In this document: positions 38,593 to 48,427 of the stretch, piece after piece
How the letters are laid out: each line of letters starts with the position of its first letter
Position numbering within the stretch: the stretch's first letter is position 1
NCBI GenBank assembly: GCA_027577415.1
Contig: JANBQS010000007.1
Location: forward strand, 1-64,000
Origin: Coemansia sp. RSA 922
Taxonomy: Eukaryota; Kickxellomycota; Kickxellomycetes; Kickxellales; Kickxellaceae
Reading direction: 5' to 3'
Length of the DNA: 64,000 nt
The notes under the pieces: generated by a model
What the model was told of the DNA's origin: nothing
Databases searched by the model: none
What the model saw: the letters and a program-made list of their open reading frames with translations, nothing else
Made by a program: the position numbers and the translations under genes

Positions 38593-40299
38593 ATGGCAAA
38601 CCCCACACACAACAATGGCGGTGTCCACGATTCGCCTAGCTATGCACAGGTGGGGCTCATCCTGGCGATTTTCAGCGATATACTCGATGTGCTCGAAGGC
38701 ACTCACCGAGGAAAACAGGACCTGCGCACCCGCCTGGCTAGCCTCGTTTACCTACTATCTCCTTCTGCTGACATTACCACGGCGAGCGTCAATGCTACCG
38801 TTTTTGCCCTTTTGGACTGTCTGGTCATTAGTCCTCCGTCTGGAAACGGCACTGCAGCAGTCTTCCCACTTCGGTCGCATCTGTCAGACGCAATCAAGTC
38901 TGCTGCTCAAGCTGCGGCGGCCAAAAGGGAAAAGTACCAGGCCACACCAGGTGATGGGCCAAAAGCCGCGCCACAATGCAAGCGCCCGAGAATCGAGCCG
39001 CAGGCGGTCGAAATAGTCGAAATCTTGTCGGATGAGGAAGAGGGTGATGAGCCTGGCGCAAGTGTGCAAGGGTCGGCTCCACTTTTTTTGTCCACCATGC
39101 CTCCTTCACTTGCTGGTCTCATTGCTGGTACTGTTGCTGGTTCCGCTACAGCCACAACCTCTGTCCCTTTGCCTCGTTTGACTTGGGCACAAAAGGGAAA
39201 GGGCAGGGCACCACCCGGTGAAGAGCCAGCATCGCTGCCACCACATATGCGCCATGTTATTGACCTGCGGGTGGTCGATGAAATTGTTATTCCATCTGAC
39301 GAGGAGGGCGATGAGTCTAGAGCAAGCACGAGGGCATCGTGGGAGGTTCTATCCGATGTTGGTCCCTCGTCATTGCTAGGCAAGTTTATGCCACTATCTG
39401 ACGGCGACCATGGCGATAATGCTGACCAGAACTCGGCTGAGAAAAATGGCCCGACAACTGTTATCCACGATAGTTCAGGTCAAGAAGTGACATCCGTGCG
39501 CGTGTCTCTCGTATTCGGTTCTTTCTTTTATATGACACTCGCGATGTTTGCCGCTGTGTACCAGCGCAAGTTCGGTAATCAGCTTCTTCCCAATGGTGCT
39601 GATTCTGAAGTTGTTCGGGAGGCATTGGGAGCGCTGGAGGGCTTCAGACTCTATACGATTCAGGCCGAGAGTGCAGGTTCGGACCAGGCAGCCAGCTTGA
39701 CTGTTTTGATGCGCGACGGCCTCGAGTTTGATACGATGCGTCTGGATCTTCAAAAGCGACTAGGGCTGACCAAGAGGCCCATTTCGCCAATTCCCGCGCC
39801 GCTATTATACTACTCTGTGGCCATGCTCGGATGCATGTCACTTGATCAGATGTCGGGTGCTGTTTTGCAAGAAATGCTTTTGACTATAACTGGAGTTGAT
39901 TTTGACACGCTGTCAGTAGTCACGGAGCAGGGGATATGTCAGATGCCGTACGGCGATATATTCAGTAAGACGAAGACATGGGTACATGATTTGTGCCTGT
40001 TTGCCATCAAGGGTGGCCACATTGACAAAACACTGAGTATGGCGGCGACGTGCCACAGAAAGTATATAAAGAAAGGCCATGCGGAAGGAAACACAGATGC
40101 AGGTTTGGATCCGAAAGGCACGGTGGCTAAGAGGATGCTGGCCACCAACGTGCACAATAGTCAGTTGCTTCTTGGCATCCGTCAGCACGAGTTCAGAACG
40201 CTTTTCAAACAGGCGAAATTTATGCCCAAGAATGATGACGATGAAAGTGTGAATAGGTATATGAAGAAAGCGTCCAACAGCCTGTTCAAACAGTCTTGA
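38593..40299 (+). CDS. Orphan protein with two SUMO-interacting-like motifs
   Basis: Unrecognised 568-residue protein, single exon. An N-terminal helical part (YAQVGLILAIFSDILDVLEG) precedes a basic linker with a PQCKRPRIE nuclear-signal-like patch. Two short hydrophobic-acidic motifs follow, VEIVEILSDEEEGDEP (about residues 138-153) and DEIVIPSDEEGDES (about 234-247). Both have the shape of SUMO-interacting motifs, with a hydrophobic core then Ser-Asp and acids. The C-terminal half (from about 300) looks globular and helical, including SFFYMTLAMFAAVYQRKFGN and an end KKASNSLFKQS. A nuclear, SUMO-linked role is an inference. No homologue is recognised. Confidence 0.65.
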   Translation: MANPTHNNGGVHDSPSYAQVGLILAIFSDILDVLEGTHRGKQDLRTRLASLVYLLSPSADITTASVNATVFALLDCLVISPPSGNGTAAVFPLRSHLSDAIKSAAQAAAAKREKYQATPGDGPKAAPQCKRPRIEPQAVEIVEILSDEEEGDEPGASVQGSAPLFLSTMPPSLAGLIAGTVAGSATATTSVPLPRLTWAQKGKGRAPPGEEPASLPPHMRHVIDLRVVDEIVIPSDEEGDESRASTRASWEVLSDVGPSSLLGKFMPLSDGDHGDNADQNSAEKNGPTTVIHDSSGQEVTSVRVSLVFGSFFYMTLAMFAAVYQRKFGNQLLPNGADSEVVREALGALEGFRLYTIQAESAGSDQAASLTVLMRDGLEFDTMRLDLQKRLGLTKRPISPIPAPLLYYSVAMLGCMSLDQMSGAVLQEMLLTITGVDFDTLSVVTEQGICQMPYGDIFSKTKTWVHDLCLFAIKGGHIDKTLSMAATCHRKYIKKGHAEGNTDAGLDPKGTVAKRMLATNVHNSQLLLGIRQHEFRTLFKQAKFMPKNDDDESVNRYMKKASNSLFKQS

Positions 40300-41742
40300 A
40301 CTCTTTTATTTTCTTGTATCACACTTTTTTTTTATCTACAATAACATGACATACGACATATATTCCAAGCTGTGAGAAGTAGTAAATATGAATGAGCTGG
40401 ATATATATTTATTGGCCCATCCCATGTGCCAAGTGCGCTGTTGGCCGAAAGTTTGGCAGTAATTAGAGTTGTTGGCGTTTTTACATGCATTATGCAGTTT
40501 TATGCTATAAGGGACGCACTGACTGTACAAAGACATTAGTGGCACTAGTAGCTATGTAAAAAATTACAATACAATAGCATCTACCAACCACAGCAGGAGC
40601 TACATGTGCGATATCCATAGTATTATGCAAGTTACATTTATATAACAACACGCAAAGAACAACAGGAATGGCATAAAAGAAAGTGCAATACATCACTCAA
40701 GATAAAATGTGCAAGGTCATGCAATAGAGCATTCAAGGCAGCTGTTTTGAACGGGTAGTAAGGATACTAGTGGTATACCCAAGGTGTTAAAATGAATTAG
40801 GCGAAAGATAGAAGTAATAAAAATTGACGACGCTCTACACAACCATCGGCTATTGCTTCATAGACATGGCCTCGCCTGAGCACCCAATTCCGTCTATGGA
40901 CAACGCCACATGAGTACACATGACAAAGCTCCCATAACAACCTCTAGTGGCTTGAGCGAATAAAGATTTTCTACATTAGGTTGATAATGAGCAGTTTCGC
41001 CCTACATTTAAATATGTGGAAAATAGCTCGTAAAACAGCTATTTTCGTGCCTGGGCTGAGGGTAGGTAGGGTTGCAGAGGTTATCCCCAATTTGCAATGC
41101 CCACCGTTGCTTGGACATGGCTGAACTCCTGTTGAACTCTCTCTGTTCCTGTTGGTCCGAGGTCAAACCCAGTGGGGTCGAACCTTCTGGGGTCGAACCT
41201 TCTGGGATCCATCTTGCACATTTTTTTATAACAATTTATTATTATTAATTGAGGGATCATAGTCGATATTTATTTCTCGCCAAAGAGTTGTCAATGTCAT
41301 TTTTTTTTTTTAAATCTTATCCATTCCACATGTTGCTTGTCAACCGCCCATGTCTTTGTAGAGCAGTGGTACTATGTTATTAGTGCAAATCCGACAAACG
41401 AAATAGGGATGATATGAGGATTTCCCTGCATAGGGATTGTCAAGGCTATTTTCGAGGTACTTCCCTGTCCTAGTCATGTACTTGCATTGCAACTATCAAT
41501 CCAATGGCGACATAGTCGGCGAATCCAAGACCGCTAATTGCAACAAGACTGGATCGGGGAAGTTGATTGGAATAGCATGTATTTATTAGATGGCGGGACC
41601 ATTTTTGGCGGGCTTTCGATTAGTGCTCATTTTTTTATTTCCTGTTTTGTAGCTGAATTTCACTGTTCTTTTGTTGGCACGACAAGCGAGAATACCGGTT
41701 CCTTTGAGTCGCCTAGTCTTCAAGTGTCTGCCAATGATGACT
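40300..41742. other. Gene-poor region
   Basis: AT-rich with no supported gene. A 15-bp direct repeat (GGGGTCGAACCTTCT, two copies) occurs near 41174. A short plus-strand frame near 41480-41568 (NYQSNGDIVGESKTANCNKT) is coding-like and may be a remnant of a Cys-containing secreted protein. Confidence 0.35.
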
Positions 41743-42036
41743 TTACTGCGAGTGGCAGAGTGAGTTAAGCAGCGGATTCCGAGTTGAGTGCATGTGTTGC
41801 TGGTATAGCAGCACTGTCGCCGACATCGCCTTGGCTAAGGCTTGAAGGCAATATTCCTTGTGGCAGCAGCAGCATGCTTCACTATAGGTCATTCCACTGA
41901 TGATGCATTTTCCGACCCTCAGAGCAGCGAGGCAAGGGAGACTTTGTCGTCCTGGGCCGTTGTTCAAAAGTTCTGAGTAACAAAGGCTCAGAGCGGCCAA
42001 ACTGAGGACTGCAACGGCGACTGTCGGCAAGCGCAT
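41743..42036 (-). CDS. Small secreted Cys-rich protein (97 aa)
   Basis: From the ATG at 42036 the frame begins MRLPTVAVAVLSLAALSLCY, a good signal peptide; an upstream in-frame ATG at 42066 adds ten residues. The mature part has seven or so cysteines including a run of four (EACCCCHKEYC), with others in LPCLAAL and GKCIISG. Not a hydrophobin: spacing and hydrophobicity differ. It could be an effector-like or wall-associated peptide. No homologue recognised. The gene is isolated, with gene-poor DNA on both sides. Confidence 0.5.
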   Translation of the reverse strand: MRLPTVAVAVLSLAALSLCYSELLNNGPGRQSLPCLAALRVGKCIISGMTYSEACCCCHKEYCLQALAKAMSATVLLYQQHMHSTRNPLLNSLCHSQ

Positions 42037-43340
42037 GGCAACGACGTCCACTTTGAGAACTTGCATTTTTTCTCTCTTCCTCTGGCTGTTGCTCTCTCTC
42101 GGCTTACACCGAGTGCAGCTTCTCTGTTGTGCAGCTGACACCCCACGCATGTATGTCGGGCCAAAACGACGTGGCCTCTGGTGCACTTTCACTGGCCCTC
42201 ACAGTCAACCAGGCAGTGAGGTAATAAGAAAATCAATTGCCGACGATCAGCACATGTAAGCGCCACACATTTCCGACGCTTTTTGGCAACTTTTTCCTTT
42301 GCCGTTCACTTTTGCGATTGGCTGGCGCTTGCTATCCTATCTACGCATAGCGAATCCTGACTTGTCTTTTATTTTTTGTCTGCAATTGGGAAAAAAGGCC
42401 TTGCCAACGGCGCTTCCCACGATGCCCCTAAACAATTGAAGTAATATATGCGCATTGCGCCCAATGTACGTAATTTGTGCTCGCTGCCCCCGTCATCCTC
42501 TCTTTGGGGGCAGATGCCGACTGGCCTTCTTATCGCTGCCAAAGTATACAAAAGAAGGCTAGTCTAAAAATAGCGCTCTGAGGCATGAATCTACCTCAAT
42601 GCAAAATATGAACCACTGGATCCTGCATGAGACCTGGAGCCATATCGTCAATAGATCGAGCTGTAGTTGATGTCGGATCCGGTTGGAGCGCCCCCGGTCT
42701 ACACCACCTTCCGTGACAGGTGTGCACCGGTGGCGCTATCCCCTTAGACGACACTATAAGAGCCTATTGGCGGTCTACCTAATCACGATTAATTTGCTGG
42801 CTTCGAGTCAAAATGCTCTCCAATGTCGTGTCATTATCCGTTGTCGCTTGGAGTGCTTTCAGCGCGCCTCTCTTCCTTTTTCTCATATAGAAAACATCTT
42901 TGTTACTCTTCTCTAAATATCGACTAAATTTAGTGTCTGTCACTTATGCAATCAGAGGGCTTTAGCGACGGACATGAGGTGGATAAGTGCTTGCGGCGAT
43001 AGTACCAGAGTAGACGTCGTTGAGAGTCGTTGACAGCAGCAGTTAATATTTACACGGCGCCTATGGCAAATCTGCGAGTTTGAGTGACCAGCTTACTCCA
43101 GCGTCTAGTCGTTAACCAGTCGACAGGGAGGCATTCGAGACACATACCTGTAGCGGTAAGTGACATAGCAACGTCGACTTTGTATATTGGAGGAGAGATG
43201 TGTAGCATTGATATTATAGTCCATTGCTCTATCTGCCGAGGAACTCTCAATCGCGGTATGGAGTTTTTATGGCTAACTGCAGTGAGTTAATACCGTCAAA
43301 ATAAAGCCGCAGCAACTAATTGATGTTCAAGAGATGATAT
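42037..43340. other. Gene-poor region
   Basis: No supported gene, RNA gene or repeat. Several short frames on both strands lack coding character. Includes the 5' flank of the small secreted protein and the 3' flank of the zinc-finger gene. Confidence 0.35.
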
Positions 43341-44310
43341 TTATTTCTTATGCAAATTTTTAGATCTAGACGTGGCCTTGCTATAGAGGCGGCTCAGCGT
43401 CTTGTGCGGCAGCGGGAGGGTTTGCCCGACGATTCTCGCCAAGACATTAGCTGCCCACTTGCAGGTCTCGCCTTTTTTAGTGTGCCGTGAAAGTGCGTCT
43501 GCCCGGGCAAAGGCGCGCGAGCAGACAGGGCATTTGTGGGGCCGTTCGCCAGTGTGAAGCTTGACATGGCGCTTCAGGTCACTATTGCGACTGAAGCGCT
43601 TTTCGCACTGCCCACATGCAAAGGGTCGCTCACCGCCATTTTCAGCCAGCTTAATGCGCTTGGTCGGCGGCGCAGCGTCCTTGCGTGTGCGCTTTCTCGA
43701 CAAAGTTGGCTCTGGCTTGACGTCTTCGGCAGGGCTAATGGCCGTCGTAGGCGCATTGGCGCTAGTACTGCCCAGCGCCAGTTCGGCGTTGTCGAGGAAG
43801 GCAAACATGTCCGAGAAGCCGCCTTGCACCTGTACGCCAAAGAAAACGTCGTTCAAGCTGCCACTAGGCTGACTGGCCCAGGCGGCAGGAATATCTATCA
43901 AAATAATACATATCAAAATAAAAAGAGGTAGAAGTATTAGAACATGGTATATTAACAAAGAAACAAATACGCCAGGGTACGTAGAACAATAAAGACATTT
44001 GTCAAACCAGACCATGGCTTAATCAGCGAATGGGACTGCTTTGGGGGTACAGGGGTAGAACCAATTTAAGCGAGAGACTTTTAAGGAATAAATCAACTTA
44101 AGGAGAGGGTGGGAATATCGAGATGTAGGCACTGGATATGCGTCGGCAATGTTTCTTTCATGCGCAAGAGAGAGCCGAAGAATAAAATCTATCGGCATAA
44201 ATGATAGCAGAACATGAAGGGAGAAGGAGGGGGATTGACAAAAACTTACCAAGTGGTAGGGTTGCTGGGTCCAATGGAGCTTGTGAGACGTTTGAAAAGA
44301 AAGTATACAT
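43341..44310 (-). CDS. C2H2 zinc-finger transcription factor, two exons
   Basis: Predicted nuclear DNA-binding protein of 204 residues. Exon 1 (44310-44250, from MYTFFSNVSQAPLD) joins exon 2 (43894-43341) by a 355-nt intron (GTAAGT...TTGATAG), giving LPLDIPAAWASQPSG in frame. The intron is longer than others here, so an internal exon cannot be excluded. The N-terminal half is acidic and Ala/Ser-rich (FAFLDNAELALG), possibly activating. A basic SRKRTRKD...TKRIK patch may be the nuclear signal. Two classic fingers follow: FACGQCEKRFSRNSDLKRHV, linker HTGERP, then HKCPVCSRAFARADALSRH. The second ends in HTKKGETC, the fungal H-x4-C style. The tail is basic. Targets unknown. Confidence 0.75.
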
Positions 44311-45664
44311 GATGAAAGGCGTGCGATAAAATAAAAGATTTAGTGACTTTACTACAAATGTTGGTTGGAGGACGGTTCCAGCGATTGCCAAAGTAATTAA
44401 GGTGGGGGGAGGCAAACTGTCACTTGGTTAGTTGAAGGAAAGGAAAAAAAAATAAAATAAAAGAAAAGCAAGCGGGTTGGTAAAGCTATTGCTGTTGATG
44501 TTTAAACATTAGCCACCCTTCGTCGTAGGACCAGAATCCGTCTTTTTTATAACCAGCTCATGTGTTGTATACATGAGAGAAAGAATGTCAAAGAACATGC
44601 GGGCGTGATGAGGGAGAAAGGGATGACGACGGAGTATGCACACACGCAAAACTCGCTGCGGCCAAAAATGTTTTCAGATCTTGGGGACCGGAGGTCTTGA
44701 GTTTTCCAAAGAGGATTCCTTCAAAAGTGCTATACAAGCGGGTTTGTGGTTTTTGGCAGGCAACAAAGTATGCGGGCGCACATTGAGACCCCGCCTCTTC
44801 TCCCTCTATTTTTTGTAATTCCCTTCTTATTTCAAATAAGGATAGCCAGTACGATTGTCGCTTAGGCAGAGTGGGTAAGAAAATGGGTGTCCACAGCGAA
44901 AGCGCGCCACGAATTCCTCTCAGGAAAAGGATGGTTCAATCCATCAGGCTCCTTTTTTTCCTTATTCGCTGCTCGAAGGCAAAGTCGTTGTCGCCTGCTT
45001 GCGTCATATGTTCTATAAGGAAATGACGACAACAAATAAAAATGCAGCCTGCAATTTTTAGCCAACGCGACTGCATCCGAAATCTGCAGTGTCTGCTGTT
45101 ACTTCCGAGAAATTGGGGAGGAAAAGGAAGCTTTGCCACCTGCACCAACAAGGAAAGACCACCCGTCCACAAGGGAAATAGGAGATTGCGCAGAAAACAA
45201 GCTTCACCACCACTTGGCACACTAATTCATCTCCGCCTGCACGTGGAATCGACTGCCGAGATCGGAGATGTGTGCAGTGCACAGTCAGTGATTTTCCTCA
45301 TGGCGATGTTGCGTCGGTTATTGTGCTGCATTATTTTTTATTGGACTGCATGCAGTATTTGCAGCATTGCTTCCGCATTGGGGTGGTTGGCAATGGTGTA
45401 GTGGAGGGGTTCATCGACCCGCTCTTTTTGTTTATAGGGATGTCTTTCGGTACACGTGTTGGTTTTATTTATTTATTTTTTGGGAACGCAGACGCTATTA
45501 TTGGGAAATTTCCGCAAGAAAAAAGGGCATGTAGCCGAAAGGCTGTCGAAAGAGGGGGTGCCTAAAAAGTTGGTAGGTGAACCGCCAGTTCTGGCATCGT
45601 ATTTGGTATACCAGTCATCTACATGCTTGTCAAAACTTTGTATTAAAGGTAAGATAAACTAGTA
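44311..45664. other. Gene-poor region
   Basis: Promoter of the zinc-finger gene at its left. No supported gene to the right; frames around 44862-45560 on both strands overlap each other and look like chance. Confidence 0.35.
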
Positions 45665-46339
45665 CTATGAAAATACAATGGCCTTGTTGACGTCAATCCA
45701 TATCTTCTCACGCTCAGCCGTCCAAGTAGTGCCGATTCCCTTGGTGACATACTCCTTGAAGTCCTCCATATTGCCATCACGAAGCTTTGCGTTGTTGTTG
45801 TGAAATGTAGGCGCCTTATTTACTAGGAACCAAAAGGCAGCACTGAAGCTCATATTGTTGGGCAGTACCAATTTAATGACACTGGTCTTGATTGCATCAG
45901 TAGCCGTCTCGGGCTTTGCGGCACTAGTCCCCATTAGCTTCTTGTATTCCTCGGGAAACAGTGATTGGGCGTACTCGCTAATAAACTCCCACATCATCAT
46001 GCAGCGCGTTCCCTGGCCAATGGTACCAGGAGTATGGTTAATGTTGTATTTCCATCCGCCTGATTCAAAGAGCATCCATGCGATACTAGCAACTACTTCG
46101 CCGCACCGAGTTACTTTATATGCCTTTATTCCTGCGTCAATGCCAATCACTGCGTCGCGGTTTGTTGCACACTCGCTAACTGGTGCACCTTCGCCTCCCT
46201 TGTCGCAATAGCTCTTGCTGGCCCCAGCGGGAAACGCCTTGTTTAAGTCTGGTAGTAGCACTGGTCCACATGGAGATGCTCCGTGTACGGCTGCGACCAG
46301 CGCAGCAACAGTAGCAAACAGCACAGGTCCAAGTTTCAT
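45665..46339 (-). CDS. Secreted protein of a fungal family, possibly lysozyme-like
   Basis: The 224-residue protein has a clear signal peptide (MKLGPVLFATVAALVAAVHG). The mature part includes CATNRDAVIGIDAGIKAY, then RCGEVVASIAWMLFESGGWK and YNINHTPGTIGQGTRCMMMW. The ESGGW and GQGTR segments recall secreted fungal proteins sometimes assigned a lysozyme-like fold, where a Glu in this position is catalytic. I am not certain of that assignment. Cysteines: about six, likely disulfide-bonded. The last part is helical (TWTAEREKIWIDVNKAI). It could act on wall polysaccharide or be non-enzymatic. Confidence 0.55.
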   Translation of the reverse strand: MKLGPVLFATVAALVAAVHGASPCGPVLLPDLNKAFPAGASKSYCDKGGEGAPVSECATNRDAVIGIDAGIKAYKVTRCGEVVASIAWMLFESGGWKYNINHTPGTIGQGTRCMMMWEFISEYAQSLFPEEYKKLMGTSAAKPETATDAIKTSVIKLVLPNNMSFSAAFWFLVNKAPTFHNNNAKLRDGNMEDFKEYVTKGIGTTWTAEREKIWIDVNKAIVFS

Positions 46340-46675
46340 GGAAAAAAAAATTAAAGTAAGGATATCAAAGGATAGCTATAAAAATGGTGTATGAGAATAA
46401 TAGTTAAATAAATAAAAAAGTAAAAGAGCAAGAAACAAATTCTAGTGTTTGCGAGATTTTTTTTGTTCTAGCGTTCGTGCGTTTTGCTTTGAAAGAAACT
46501 CCAAAAAGGAGAATGTTTTCCTTTCAATGGTGAAACTTTTTTCCTTTTGCTTAAAGAACACGAGTGTTTGCTTTTTGCTGCTTTTTGGTCATGCATAAAA
46601 AGAACGTGTCATTTAACTGGAATAAGGATAATCTAATTGCATCACACCAGATAAAGACTATAAACTCTACGACAT
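46340..46675. other. Intergenic region with a motif similar to the family upstream element
   Basis: AAAAAGGAGAATGTTTTCC near 46505 resembles the AAAAAGGAGAACAT block upstream of the small orphan genes. It lies about 165 bp before the start of the secreted-protein gene at 46339. Possibly shared regulation, possibly chance. Confidence 0.3.
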
Positions 46676-47539
46676 CTACTCGTCCTTTCGCGCCTGCGCC
46701 TCCTTTGTCCTCTTGCTCGCGCCAGCAAAGAGCGTGTAGTAGGCGGCATTAAGAATCTGGCGAAGCCAAATCAGGTTAAGTGTCGTGAGCGTAATGCCCA
46801 GTATAGCAAAGTAAACGGCAAACGGATAGAACGCATCGCCCGTATCGCCTCGATAGACATTGAGTGCCAGATAAAAGGAGTGGTACGTCTCAAAGCCAAC
46901 TCTGATTGAGATAAACGCCACCAAGAACAAGAGGAAGTTGACCTTATACACCAAGGAGTTGGCTTTACCAGCGTATTTGAGCAAGTGTCGGATATTCAAA
47001 AACACTGAGCTCAGTTCAGGCAGCAAGTAGGGAATCGCATAGAACTGCAGCTGCCTCGATGTTATCACGATGAGTCCAAATACGCCCAAGCCGCCGTGAA
47101 TCAAGTACATTAGTCCGTAGTTGGAGTAGTCCGATAGACATATAGACAGATCCCAGACGTAGTATCCCAGCGCAGTCGCCAGTAAATACTCGAATTGCTC
47201 ATTGTAGCCACGCATTTTATCGCCGTTTAAAGCCGGGTCGTTAATGTATGCTATTATAAACGCAGAGTCAAACACCGAGTGCAACAAGGTCACTACGCAA
47301 ATGTTCCACGACCGCTTGTCTACATTGCTCATCTGCTCGTATACTCGCGGCATCAGCAGCTTTGTTACTATCGGCACGGCCTTGAATATCATGACATGGA
47401 CTAATAGCGATACTATCACTACTCTCCAATACGCGCCGACTCCAGTCAAGTGCAGAGGGTCAAACACTGCCTGGATTGTCGAGTCCATCCTACTCGCTAG
47501 CGCAGACAAACTATCGGCTACTGTTACTACGTGTGACAT
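46676..47539 (-). CDS. TLC-domain multi-pass membrane protein (TLCD4/TMEM56-like)
   Basis: Predicted ER or plasma-membrane protein of 287 residues from the ATG at 47539 (MSHVVTVADSLSAL). At least six hydrophobic helices: YWRVVIVSLLVHVMIF, NICVVTLLHSVFDSAFIIAY, LLATALGYYVWDLSICLSDY, LMYLIHGGLGVFGLIVI, FLLFLVAFISI and FAVYFAILGITLTTLNLIW. The pattern GYYVWDL, LMYLIHGG and ELSSVFLNIRHLL is that of the TLC (TRAM-LAG1-CLN8) domain of the TLCD4/TMEM56 group; it lacks the ceramide synthase signature. Members affect membrane lipid composition. Ends in a basic, charged tail. Single exon. An upstream open stretch encodes another hydrophobic run, but it is likely leader. Confidence 0.75.
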   Translation of the reverse strand: MSHVVTVADSLSALASRMDSTIQAVFDPLHLTGVGAYWRVVIVSLLVHVMIFKAVPIVTKLLMPRVYEQMSNVDKRSWNICVVTLLHSVFDSAFIIAYINDPALNGDKMRGYNEQFEYLLATALGYYVWDLSICLSDYSNYGLMYLIHGGLGVFGLIVITSRQLQFYAIPYLLPELSSVFLNIRHLLKYAGKANSLVYKVNFLLFLVAFISIRVGFETYHSFYLALNVYRGDTGDAFYPFAVYFAILGITLTTLNLIWLRQILNAAYYTLFAGASKRTKEAQARKDE

Positions 47540-48427
47540 AATAATAAAGTCACTGAAAAAAGTGGGTATTAAAGGAACAGAGTGATCTGAAACTAGCGAT
47601 AGAGTAACAAAATAGACGACAGTTGGAGTAGGAGAGATAAAGAGAAAAAGGCAGGCAGTAGCATGCAGCACAAAAAAAAATACTCCTATTGTGCGGTCAG
47701 CATGTCCTACCCAACGTCCCGATTTGGTTGCCAAGAGGCGCCTCTAAAATCTGCATGGCAGCAAGTCGCTAATCAGCCACACTATCTGAACTCCGCCCCA
47801 CAATTGATTTGATCTAAATTAGCCCGACAGTGGCTTTGGCCGTTGAAGTGCCGAGGTGTAAGTTGCGCTCTTGAACAGTGCGGAGATCTTATCATTGCTA
47901 TGGTAGACAAGCAGGCGGGGTAGGCGCTTGTAAAAGTGGATTGGGTCGTAGAAAAGTGTTCTTACTGGCGTCAGGGCTTGGCGAGTTGGTCAATCTGTTG
48001 AAAATCAAAGTGAGAGGCCTGCCTGCCGTGTTTGTGGCCAAACCATTAATGCAAGGGTGGGTAACAGCAGCTAGACCGAGCGCTTTGACCAGCGCCCATG
48101 ATTTGATCACGCTCTCGGTAAACCCACCAAAGTCGTCGCATATCATCGTCTATCGACTTGATCATGTAATTGGTGATGTTGAGTTTCACTAGTCTGTTTG
48201 TTTGCGAACTGATGGCTATCACATATCAGTGTTTCTATTGTGCGAATTGTAGCAAGGGCACTTATCAATATTTGTGATTCTGATGGCATCACTACTGGCT
48301 AGTGCACAATTATTTTATGCTGGCAGGACATGTATAAGACTATGCAACGTCTCTACACTCACGAAAACTTCCTGTTCTAAAGCTCTCCCAACTATAAACT
48401 TTTTTTTTGAACTTTTTATTCTTACTT
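47540..48427. other. Divergent intergenic region
   Basis: Contains promoters of the TLC-domain gene (minus) and AAA-ATPase-like gene (plus). An 82-codon minus-strand frame at 47898-48146 is mildly coding-like but not recognised. Confidence 0.35.

Noticed and set aside
38174..39016. 280-codon plus-strand frame overlapping the start of the 38593 gene
   Set aside because: Runs through AT-rich leader and then out of frame with the 568-codon gene; no domain, poor codon character.
41160..41215. GGGGTCGAACCTTCT repeat considered as tRNA T-arm
   Set aside because: Contains a GTCGAACC-like string, but no acceptor, D or anticodon arms can be folded around it.
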